From Chloroflexota bacterium (GTDB taxonomy: Bacteria; Chloroflexota; Anaerolineae; UBA1429), in NCBI GenBank assembly GCA_012729455.1, contig JAAYDC010000014.1:196890-260889 (forward strand): DNA of 64,000 nucleotides, given 5' to 3'. Shown here in pieces: positions 35,358-42,246 of the stretch. The position numbers and the translations under genes were made by a program. The notes beneath the pieces were generated by a model. That model saw only the letters and a list, made by a program, of their open reading frames with translations, ran no database searches and had not been told where the DNA came from. The first letter of the stretch is position 1; each line of letters begins with the position of its first letter.

Positions 35358-35696
35358 ATGACAAAATATCTTTTTTATGGCATGACGGGCGAGAAAATGT
35401 GCTTTCAGCACATCCTGCTCAACGCTCTGGACCTGGCCAATGCCGGCGAGCAGGTCCGCATCGTTTTCGAGGGGGCGTCCGTCAAACTGGTGGCGACCTT
35501 TGAGGCCGACAACCACCCGCTCTATCGGCGCGCCAAAGCGGCTGGCATCATCGCTGGGGTGTGCAAGGCCTGCTCGATGGCGCTGGGCGTCTACGACGCC
35601 AACCTCGCCTCAGGTCTGACGATGCTTGAGGAGATGTCGGGACATGCCGGCATGAAACCCTTCCTGGCAGAGGGTTACACCGTCATCAGCATGTAA
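35358..35696 (+). CDS. DsrE-family protein
   Basis: A 112-residue DsrE/DsrF-like protein. The N-terminal strand KYLFYGMTGEKMCFQHILLNAL and a Cys-containing GVCKACSMALGV near residue 70 resemble small sulfur-relay or sulfur-binding proteins. CKAC could carry sulfur or a metal. AAAGGA lies 8 nt before the ATG. It is a single-gene unit, and no sulfur-oxidation genes are nearby, so the physiological role is open. Confidence 0.75.
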   Translation: MTKYLFYGMTGEKMCFQHILLNALDLANAGEQVRIVFEGASVKLVATFEADNHPLYRRAKAAGIIAGVCKACSMALGVYDANLASGLTMLEEMSGHAGMKPFLAEGYTVISM

Positions 35697-35783
35697 CAGG
35701 TCTGGCGCGGCTGATGCAATTCATGCAGCTGCGCCAATCGTTATCGTCCTCCCCGATCACCAAATTATTCCATTTTGTGCCTG

Positions 35784-35836
35784 GCATCTTAAAGATGCAT
35801 TAAAACAGGGCTCTCATGCATTAACCTGGTGAGAGC
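35784..35836. promoter_or_regulatory. Repeat-rich leader of the ECF sigma gene
   Basis: Three elements lie back to back: a palindrome GCATCTT-A-AAGATGC (35784-35798), two direct copies of ATGCATTAA (35795-35803 and 35816-35824, 21 bp apart), and a stem GCTCTCA/TGAGAGC (35810-35836) ending just before the AGGAG site. The two-turn spacing suits an operator or a sigma-specific promoter. The hairpin could modulate translation. Confidence 0.45.
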
Positions 35837-35847
35837 AGGAGATCGAG

Positions 35848-36429
35848 ATGGCCCTCAGCCTGACATCAGCAATCGAATACCGCCATGATACGGATCCGCG
35901 TTTACTGGATGTCTTCCTGGAAGCGATCGCCCGGGGTGACAAGGCAGCACTCACGGAACTGTATCATCGCACGAGTGCCTCGGTCTATGCTTTTGCGCTC
36001 TCTATCTTGCGCAACGCGAGCGACGCGGAAGATGTGTTGCACGATACTTTTGTGACCATCTTTACAGCCGGCGCCACGTATCGTTCGCAGGGCAAACCGA
36101 TGGCCTGGATCCTGACGATCACACGCAACCTTAGCTTGATGAAGCTGCGTCAGGAATCCAGAACCAGCGAGTTGTCGCAAGATGAGTGGGCGCTGATGGC
36201 AGACGAGCACCAGGGGTTGACCGCCGATGATGCGCTGGTTTTGCACAAAGTGATGCAAAACCTGTCGGATCAGGAACGGCAGATAGTCGTACTCCATGCT
36301 CTGGCAGGCTTCAAGCACCGCGAGACGGCCTCGCTGCTGAAGATGCCGCTGCCGACCGTGATTTCCAAGTATAATCGCGCAGTCAAAAAGCTGAGGGGAC
36401 TGCTCGTGAGAGGAGAGCGACAGTCATGA
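35848..36429 (+). CDS. ECF-type RNA polymerase sigma factor
   Basis: A 193-residue group 4 sigma factor. Region 2 spans about 25-95 with ALSILRNASDAEDVLHDTFV and the -10 recognition segment GKPMAWILTITRNLSL. Region 4 spans about 130-185 with LSDQERQIVVLHALAGFKHRETASLL. There is no region 3, as expected for ECF factors. AGGAG lies 7 nt before the ATG. Its stop overlaps the anti-sigma start (ATGA), the normal arrangement for a sigma/anti-sigma pair. Autoregulation is likely but not shown. Confidence 0.92.
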   Translation: MALSLTSAIEYRHDTDPRLLDVFLEAIARGDKAALTELYHRTSASVYAFALSILRNASDAEDVLHDTFVTIFTAGATYRSQGKPMAWILTITRNLSLMKLRQESRTSELSQDEWALMADEHQGLTADDALVLHKVMQNLSDQERQIVVLHALAGFKHRETASLLKMPLPTVISKYNRAVKKLRGLLVRGERQS

Positions 36430-37829
36430 AAAACAGCGAGATCGAAGCGCAAGTTCGCCGTGCGTTCACCCGAGCGACACCGGACGTCCTGGATGCTGTC
36501 CTCTCCGATTGCCAGGCACAGAAAGGGAGAGTGATCATCATGCCAGTCGAAAAACCAAGCAATCCGTGGGTGTTCCGCTTTGCAGCCATCGCCGCAGCCT
36601 TTGTGTTCCTGTTCCTGGGGGCCGCCGGCTACTTTATCTACAACCGCGATAACGCCGTAGCATCGACCGTCTCGCTGGATGTAAACCCCAGCATCGAGAT
36701 TACCGCCAACCGCAAGGAACGCGTGCTGGCAGTCCGCGCGCTCAACGAAGAAGGGCGCACTGTGATCGGCGATATGGACCTGACAGGCAGTAGCCTGGAT
36801 GTCACCGTTAACGCTCTGATCGGCTCAATGGTGCGTAACGGGTATCTCAATGACCTCGCCAACTCGATCCTGGTCAGCGTGGATAACGCCGACCCGACGG
36901 TTGGGGCGGCGCTCGAGGAAAAGCTCGCCAGAGAAATTAACAAGCTGCTGGCCAACTCGGCCTTTGATGGCGCTGTGCTCTCACAGACGGTGCATCCCAG
37001 CTCCGAGCTGCGCAAACAAGCCGAGATCTATGGCATTACCTTGGGCAAGGCCCAACTGATCAAGCTGATCATCGACAAGAATCCGAATTATCGTTTTGAG
37101 GACCTCGTGCCGCTCTCGATCAACCAGCTCAGCCTGCTGGCCAGCTCGCAAAAGCTGCAGTTGGATAGCGTTACATCGATCGGCCGCGCCAGTGAAAAGG
37201 GCCTCATCGGTGCCGACCGCGCCCGCGAGATCGCCCTGCAGCACGCCAATGTGTCCGCCTCGGATGTGGTCAAGGTCGAGCTGGATTACGAAAACGGTGT
37301 GCTGGTTTACGAGGTGGATTTTGTGGCGGGCGGCTTTGAGTACGAGTACGACATCAACGCCACCAACGGCACTGTTATCAAGCACGACAAAGATACCATT
37401 GTCGATATCAAGAGCAGTGACGGCACCCGCACTCCGCGTGCGACGCCCACCGCCTCGGCTTATATCACCGCCCAGCGTGCCAAAGAAATCGCCCTTGCAT
37501 ATGCCGGCGTCAGTACCGAAGACGTGCGCGAGTTTGAGATTGAGCTGGATGATGACGACGATGACGACGACGAGATCGGCGTTTATGAGATCGAGTTCAA
37601 GGCCGGCGGCGACGAGTACGAGTTCAAGATCGATGCGCGCAACGGCACGATCCTGAAATTCGAGCGCGATCGCGACGACGACGCTGCTCGGTCGGCTTCC
37701 AGCCATGATGACGATATGGATGACGACGATGATGGCGATGACTACGATGACGACCATCATGACGATGACCATGATGACCATGATGACCACGATGACGACC
37801 ATCACGATGATGACGATGACGACGACTAG
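36426..37829 (+). CDS. RsgI-like membrane anti-sigma factor with PepSY repeats and Asp/His-rich tail
   Basis: A 467-residue protein. The first 45 residues are cytosolic and presumably bind the sigma factor. A transmembrane helix spans about 48-72. The juxtamembrane domain begins STVSLDVNPSIEITANRKER, matching RsgI; Asn87-Pro88 is the position where RsgI proteins are known to self-cleave. Two PepSY-like repeats follow (about 258-320 and 350-415), each with a VYE-(V/I)-(D/E)-F strand and YE(Y/F)-(D/K)-I-(N/D)A element. The last 45 residues are almost only Asp and His. Ligand or metal binding outside, followed by proteolysis, is inferred. Confidence 0.85.
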   Translation: MKNSEIEAQVRRAFTRATPDVLDAVLSDCQAQKGRVIIMPVEKPSNPWVFRFAAIAAAFVFLFLGAAGYFIYNRDNAVASTVSLDVNPSIEITANRKERVLAVRALNEEGRTVIGDMDLTGSSLDVTVNALIGSMVRNGYLNDLANSILVSVDNADPTVGAALEEKLAREINKLLANSAFDGAVLSQTVHPSSELRKQAEIYGITLGKAQLIKLIIDKNPNYRFEDLVPLSINQLSLLASSQKLQLDSVTSIGRASEKGLIGADRAREIALQHANVSASDVVKVELDYENGVLVYEVDFVAGGFEYEYDINATNGTVIKHDKDTIVDIKSSDGTRTPRATPTASAYITAQRAKEIALAYAGVSTEDVREFEIELDDDDDDDDEIGVYEIEFKAGGDEYEFKIDARNGTILKFERDRDDDAARSASSHDDDMDDDDDGDDYDDDHHDDDHDDHDDHDDDHHDDDDDDD

Positions 37830-37845
37830 AATCTAGTCACGTAAT

Positions 37846-37879
37846 AAAACAGGGGCAGCTTTCGCTGCCCCTGTTTTTT
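37846..37879. terminator. Bidirectional intrinsic terminator
   Basis: CAGGGGCAGC-TTTC-GCTGCCCCTG with AAAA on the left and six T on the right. It lies between the convergent anti-sigma gene and rpoD and can serve both. Confidence 0.92.
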
Positions 37880-37896
37880 GTTGCTTGGAACTGTGC

Positions 37897-39111
37897 CTAG
37901 ACCAGGTAATCACGCAGTTGGCGGCTGCGGCTGGGATGGCGCAGGCGATCGAGCGCCTCGTGCTCGATCTGGCGGATACGCTCACGGGTCAGCCCAAATT
38001 TTTTACCGACCTCTTCAAGCGTATAGCTGCGGCCATCATGCAGGCCAAAGCGCAGGCGCAGGATCCTGGCCTCGCGCGGGGTGAGGGTTGTCAGGATATC
38101 CTCGAGCTTTTGCTGCAGCAGGTGCTGGTAGGTCGAATCCGATGGCGTAGGCGCCTCATCATCGGGGATAAAGCTGCCCAGCTCACTGTCTTCTTCCTCG
38201 CCCACCGGCTTTTCTAGCGAAAGCGGGCGCTGCGACACTTTGAGCATCCACTGTACTTTTTGTGCCGGCAATGCCAGCTGGTCGGCGATCTCTTCAGGCG
38301 AGGGCTGGCGGCCCCAATCCTGCTCGAGCTGCTGCGCCACCTGATACACCTTGCGGATGCGGTCGCTCAGATGCACCGGCAGGCGGATGACGCGCCCCTG
38401 GTCGGCCAGCGCGCGGGTGATCGCCTGGCGAATCCACCAGGTCGCATAGGTACTAAAGCGGTGCCCGCGGGTATAGTCGAACTTTTCGACAGCTTTGATC
38501 AGCCCCAGGTTGCCCTCCTGGATCAGGTCGAGGAACGGCACTCCCTGCCCGAGGTAACGCTTGGCAATGCTCACCACCAGGCGGGTGTTGGCCTTGATCA
38601 GGTGCGTGCGCGAGGCCTCGCCGCGCTCGATCACCAGCGCAAGCTCGTCTTTTTGGTCCTCTGTCAGCGAGTGGTTAGTCTGAAACTCTTTTTGGGCCAG
38701 CAGCCCCTGCTCAAACTGGCGCGCCAGGCTGACCTCTTGTTCGGCGGTCAGCAATGGCACACGCGCCATCTCTTTAAGGTACAGGCTGATGGTATCGTCG
38801 CTGGCGATCTCGGAAAGGTCGAAACGCTTGTCCGACTCGACATCGGGCTCGAGCGACTCAACCTCAAGCGTCTCCTTGTCGTCCTCGACCGGCTCAGCCG
38901 CCTCAGATTCTTCCTTCTTGGCGTCTTCGTACATGACCTGTACGCCCTCTTCGCTGAGGTGGATGAACAGGTCCTCCAACTCGGGCATGTTCTCCTCGAC
39001 TTCGGGGAAAACGCCCATAATATCATCCAGCGTCACATAGCCCTGCTCTTCAGCTTTGACGAGCAAGAGCTGTAACGCCTTGTTATCCTTATCGTTGATG
39101 TTCAGTGCCAT
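37897..39111 (-). CDS. rpoD: Principal RNA polymerase sigma factor (RpoD/SigA)
   Basis: A 404-residue group 1 sigma-70 factor. Region 1.1-like N-terminus, an acidic linker (about 70-105), region 1.2 ([20 protein letters not shown]), region 2 with the -10-binding helix ([19 protein letters not shown]), region 3 (RPSPEEIA-type element) and region 4.2 ([19 protein letters not shown]) are all present. ATG 39111 follows GAGGG; the track's earlier TTG/ATG frame adds eight residues. A promoter, a hairpin-T-run and a possible small RNA lie immediately upstream. Confidence 0.95.
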   Translation of the reverse strand: MALNINDKDNKALQLLLVKAEEQGYVTLDDIMGVFPEVEENMPELEDLFIHLSEEGVQVMYEDAKKEESEAAEPVEDDKETLEVESLEPDVESDKRFDLSEIASDDTISLYLKEMARVPLLTAEQEVSLARQFEQGLLAQKEFQTNHSLTEDQKDELALVIERGEASRTHLIKANTRLVVSIAKRYLGQGVPFLDLIQEGNLGLIKAVEKFDYTRGHRFSTYATWWIRQAITRALADQGRVIRLPVHLSDRIRKVYQVAQQLEQDWGRQPSPEEIADQLALPAQKVQWMLKVSQRPLSLEKPVGEEEDSELGSFIPDDEAPTPSDSTYQHLLQQKLEDILTTLTPREARILRLRFGLHDGRSYTLEEVGKKFGLTRERIRQIEHEALDRLRHPSRSRQLRDYLV

Positions 39112-39131
39112 CAAAACTACCCTCAGTTCTA

Positions 39132-39166
39132 ACAAAAAAATAAATCCGCCGGCTAGCTTGGCGGAT
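39132..39166 (-). terminator. Terminator/attenuator just upstream of rpoD
   Basis: On the minus strand ATCCGCC and GGCGGAT form a 7-bp stem around a 9-nt loop, followed by TTATTTTTTT. It ends only about 20 nt before the rpoD start codon. Transcripts from the promoter at 39254-39282 must pass it to reach rpoD, so it either ends a separate small RNA or attenuates rpoD. Confidence 0.75.
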
Positions 39167-39247
39167 CGACTCTACATTAGCCTGGCATCCTACCCTGATC
39201 TCACCGGGTTCACGTACCGATGCGCCGTTGCATGTAGGAGGATCAAT
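39132..39247 (-). ncRNA. Candidate ~115-nt structured RNA or rpoD leader
   Basis: Bounded by a strong promoter and the terminator above. On the minus strand GATC-CTC-CTACAT near the 5' end pairs with ATGTAG-AG-TC-GATC near the 3' end, giving a long rod with an apical part containing GTGAACCCGGTGAGATC and GGATGCC. Size, rod shape and the GTGAACCCGGT block resemble small bacterial SRP RNA, but the universally conserved GGAA loop and flanking internal-loop bases are not there. It could therefore be a divergent SRP-like RNA, another small RNA, or an attenuator leader of rpoD. Confidence 0.45.
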
Positions 39248-39253
39248 CTTCCT

Positions 39254-39282
39254 ATTCTAGCAAAACAGGCGTGCTATGTCAA
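39254..39282 (-). promoter_or_regulatory. Strong sigma-70 promoter upstream of the RNA/rpoD
   Basis: On the minus strand a perfect TTGACA (39277-39282), exactly 17 bp, and TAGAAT (39254-39259) with an extended TGC. Predicted start near 39247. This is one of the best promoters in the window. Confidence 0.85.
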
Positions 39283-39403
39283 GTCAGTTTTTGGCCCTTC
39301 CCCAAATTTATATCGGCTCTTTTTCGGACGATCCGTATCATCTTGACGAAGCGTTCGGAAGCAAGTATGATGCCCAGAGAAAGCTGAGAGGTATTGTGCC
39401 GTC

Positions 39404-40297
39404 GTGGCAGATATCGGCAATAAACTCAAACAAGCGCGCGAAGCGCTAGGGATCAGCCTGGTTGAGGCCGAGCACGAGACGCGTATTCGCCGTGCTTTTT
39501 TGCAGGCACTCGAAGAAGAGCGCTTTGCGGACCTGCCCGGCGATGTGTATACGCGCGGGTTTCTACGCAACTATGCCATGTTCCTCAACCTGGATCCGCA
39601 GTCGATCCTGGATGAATTCGACCAATTGCGTACCGGCTACGTTCGGCAGAATAGCCCTGATGTGCTCGATGAACCGCTCCTGCCCGAAAAGCCCGTCAAC
39701 CTTGGCGCGCTGATCTTTTTAGCGGTTGTCGGGCTGCTGGTCGCGGCATTGGCGGGCTGGTACATCTATGGCGAAGTGACGGGCAGCGGCGGCCCGGGAG
39801 ATGCCGTGCGCCGGCTGATCCACGGCTCCGGCACACCTCGGGTGCAGGCTTCGGCCATCCCGCACGCTACTCTGACGGCCGACCCGACCAATGCGCCTGC
39901 CAGCACACAGACCGCCCCTGCGAAATCGACTGCCCAGCCGGCTAACACGGTTACCCAGCAGCCGGCAGATTCAGCCACCGCAGCGCCTACGGCAGAACCT
40001 GCCGCCACCACAGCACCCGCTCCCACCGCCATTCCGGCGGATGGCATCGAAGTGGTGGTTGATGTGCTCGAAGAAACCTGGTTTTACGTCCTGGCCGACC
40101 AGGGGGTCATCTTTGACGGCGTCCTGCAGGCGGGCGATCGCAAGGTATGGAACGCCGACTCGGTGATCTATATCAGCATGGGCAACGGCGGAGCCGTCAC
40201 TCTTACCGTCAACGGCGTCGAGGTGGGGATGCCGGGTGCCAGCGGCGAGATTACCGAAATCAACTATACCATCGACACCTTGCCCGGCGGCCAATAA
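39404..40297 (+). CDS. rodZ: RodZ-like cytoskeleton/cell-shape protein
   Basis: A 297-residue protein. N-terminal helix-turn-helix domain (LKQAREALGISLVEAEHETR, then LPGDVYTRGFLRNYAMFL) in residues 1-75. One transmembrane helix near 103-125. An Ala/Pro/Thr-rich linker (about 150-215) leads to a C-terminal DUF4115-type beta domain (VVVDVLEETWFYVLADQG). RodZ links MreB filaments to the envelope. The start is a GTG with GAGAGG about 12 nt upstream. It lies 6 nt before rimO, a pairing seen in many bacteria. Confidence 0.88.
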   Translation: MADIGNKLKQAREALGISLVEAEHETRIRRAFLQALEEERFADLPGDVYTRGFLRNYAMFLNLDPQSILDEFDQLRTGYVRQNSPDVLDEPLLPEKPVNLGALIFLAVVGLLVAALAGWYIYGEVTGSGGPGDAVRRLIHGSGTPRVQASAIPHATLTADPTNAPASTQTAPAKSTAQPANTVTQQPADSATAAPTAEPAATTAPAPTAIPADGIEVVVDVLEETWFYVLADQGVIFDGVLQAGDRKVWNADSVIYISMGNGGAVTLTVNGVEVGMPGASGEITEINYTIDTLPGGQ

Positions 40298-40303
40298 ACC
40301 CGG

Positions 40304-41623
40304 ATGCGTTGCTACCTGGTCACGCTGGGCTGCGCCAAAAACAGCGTTGATAGCGAAATGGTGGCCGAACTGCTGCGGCAGGACGGCCACGTTTTTGTGG
40401 ACGCCCCCCGCCGTGCAGAGCTCTTGATCGTCAACACCTGTGCGTTCATCGCCGATGCGCGCGATGAGTCGCTGCAGGCAGTGCGTGAGCTGGCGGAGCG
40501 CAAAAAGCACCACCAGCACCTGCTGGTGATGGGTTGCATGGCCGAGCGCGATGTTGCCCTCATCCAACGGTTGGTGCCGGGGGTAGACGCCTTTATTGGG
40601 GCGCGCGCCTGGCCGCTGGTGCGTCAGGCAGTGGCTGAGCTGGCTGCCACCGGCAAGCTGCGGGGTGCCCGGGTCAGCTCGGACGCCGACCGTTTGCTGG
40701 TGAGCTCGGTCACACGCAGCCAACCCGAGGGCGCCAGCGCCTATCTAAAGATCGCAGATGGCTGCGATGCCAGTTGCGGTTACTGCGCCATACCGCTGAT
40801 CAAAGGGCCGCAGCACAGCAAGGAACCCCACGAGGTGCTGCACGAGGCGCGCGAGCTGGCCGATTGGGGCGTGCACGAGATCAGCGTGATCGCCCAGGAT
40901 ACGACAGCCTATGGGCGCGACCTGGGTTTGCGCGACGGGCTGGCGGCTTTGCTGTGCGACCTCTCGCGCACGGTACCCGAGGTTGCCTGGCTGCGGGTGC
41001 TGTACGCCTATCCCCAGCACATCACCCCCGGGTTGATCGAGTGGCTGGCAACAGCCCCCAACGCCTGCCATTACCTCGATATCCCCCTGCAGCATGGCTC
41101 AAGCGCGGTGCTCAAGCGCATGCGCCGCCCGTACGATACCGACGCAGTGTTCAAGCTGGTGGATGACCTGCGCCGCGCCATCCCCGATATCGCGCTGCGC
41201 TCGACCTATATTGTCGGGTACCCGGGTGAAAGCGAGGCCGAGTTCGACGAGCTACTTGAACTGATGCGCGTGCTGCGCTTTGACCACGTGGGCGTCTTTC
41301 GTTACTCACGTGAGCGCGGCACCTATGCCGACACCTTGCCCGACCAGGTGACCCCCGAACTTGCTCAGGAGCGCTTTGAACGCGCCATGGAGCTGCAGCA
41401 GGGCATCTCGTACGAGTGCAACCAACTGCACGTCGGCCGCGAACTGCCCGTGCTGGTGGAGGGGGTGGGCGAGGGGCTGGTGATCGGCCGCTGCTACCGC
41501 CAGGCACCCGAGATTGACGGATTGACCGTGGCCAGCGGCACCGCCCAGGTCGGTGAGCTGGTGAGGACGTGCATCACCGGCGCGCAGGAATACGACTTGG
41601 TGGGTCAGCTGCTGGGCAGCTGA
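40304..41623 (+). CDS. rimO: Ribosomal protein S12 methylthiotransferase RimO
   Basis: A 439-residue radical SAM enzyme that methylthiolates an aspartate of ribosomal protein S12. The N-terminal MTTase domain supplies Cys10 (LGCAKNSVDSE), Cys46 and Cys78 for one cluster. CDASCGYC (Cys154, 158, 161) binds the SAM cluster. YSRERGTYADTLPDQV is typical of RimO rather than MiaB. A TRAM domain ends the protein. It follows rodZ by 6 nt. The 3' end overlaps the convergent unknown gene by 19 bp. Confidence 0.94.
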   Translation: MRCYLVTLGCAKNSVDSEMVAELLRQDGHVFVDAPRRAELLIVNTCAFIADARDESLQAVRELAERKKHHQHLLVMGCMAERDVALIQRLVPGVDAFIGARAWPLVRQAVAELAATGKLRGARVSSDADRLLVSSVTRSQPEGASAYLKIADGCDASCGYCAIPLIKGPQHSKEPHEVLHEARELADWGVHEISVIAQDTTAYGRDLGLRDGLAALLCDLSRTVPEVAWLRVLYAYPQHITPGLIEWLATAPNACHYLDIPLQHGSSAVLKRMRRPYDTDAVFKLVDDLRRAIPDIALRSTYIVGYPGESEAEFDELLELMRVLRFDHVGVFRYSRERGTYADTLPDQVTPELAQERFERAMELQQGISYECNQLHVGRELPVLVEGVGEGLVIGRCYRQAPEIDGLTVASGTAQVGELVRTCITGAQEYDLVGQLLGS

Positions 41624-42246
41624 GCGTTTACGGTGCGCCAAAAGGGCTCGCTGAGCAGAGTACGCCGCAGGTGGCGCTCCAACAGGGGATGCTCACGGTT
41701 GAGCTCGGCAGGGGCATGCACCGCCAGCGCCAGGCACATCGCCCAATAGTCAGCCTTGCTCTGCACCCCCCAGGCTTCGGCGCCGTATCCTAACCCCGCC
41801 AGTTCGTTATACAGCTCGGCTGCCCTGGCCAATTCCGGTGTTGCCCCAAAACCCTCTGAAAACATCTGCGGTGCCGCTCCTGCGGCGCTCCCCAGCAGGA
41901 TATCCAGCATTACGGCGGATGCCCGCAGCGCCGCCAACGGCTCCAGCACCTCTGCCCAGCGCAGCACCACGCAGTTCTGCAACGGGCCGGCGCGCCATAC
42001 GAGCGTCTCTGCATAACCGGGCGGCAGGTTCGGATCCACCAACAGGTGACCATCCGGCCGCGCCAGCCAGTAACGCAACATCCCCTCTGGCAGAGCCGCA
42101 TGGGCATTCATCAGCTCTTGAGAGAGATTAAGGCTGCTCCCAATACGCTGCTGCCAGGCGCGCGGCAAGCCCTCAGCAGCATTGGGTGCCACGTGCAGCT
42201 TGTGCTGCCAAATCAGCTTCAAGGCAGTGTCGCGCAGGGTGGTCAT
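41605..42246 (-). CDS. Hypothetical protein, last gene of the dnaB operon
   Basis: A 213-residue, mostly helical, soluble protein rich in Leu and Ala, with no signal peptide or membrane segment. No motif recognised; the centre reads VLRWAEVLEPLAALRAS. It is coupled by ATGA to the glycosyltransferase gene upstream, so it is translated from the same mRNA. The only clue to function is that position. Confidence 0.7.
   Translation of the reverse strand: MTTLRDTALKLIWQHKLHVAPNAAEGLPRAWQQRIGSSLNLSQELMNAHAALPEGMLRYWLARPDGHLLVDPNLPPGYAETLVWRAGPLQNCVVLRWAEVLEPLAALRASAVMLDILLGSAAGAAPQMFSEGFGATPELARAAELYNELAGLGYGAEAWGVQSKADYWAMCLALAVHAPAELNREHPLLERHLRRTLLSEPFWRTVNAQLPSS

Noticed and set aside
36981-37805. 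274-codon minus-strand ORF with a Met/Val/Ile-rich start
   Set aside because: Its hydrophobic start is simply the complement of the Asp/His repeat tract of the anti-sigma factor.
37680-37829. CRISPR or satellite-type repeat
   Set aside because: The repeat tract encodes the Asp/His tail in frame, with no spacers or constant repeat unit.
39132-39247. Canonical SRP (4.5S) RNA
   Set aside because: Size, rod shape and GTGAACCCGGT fit, but the near-universal GGAA apical loop and the flanking internal-loop bases are not present, so only a candidate structured RNA is reported.
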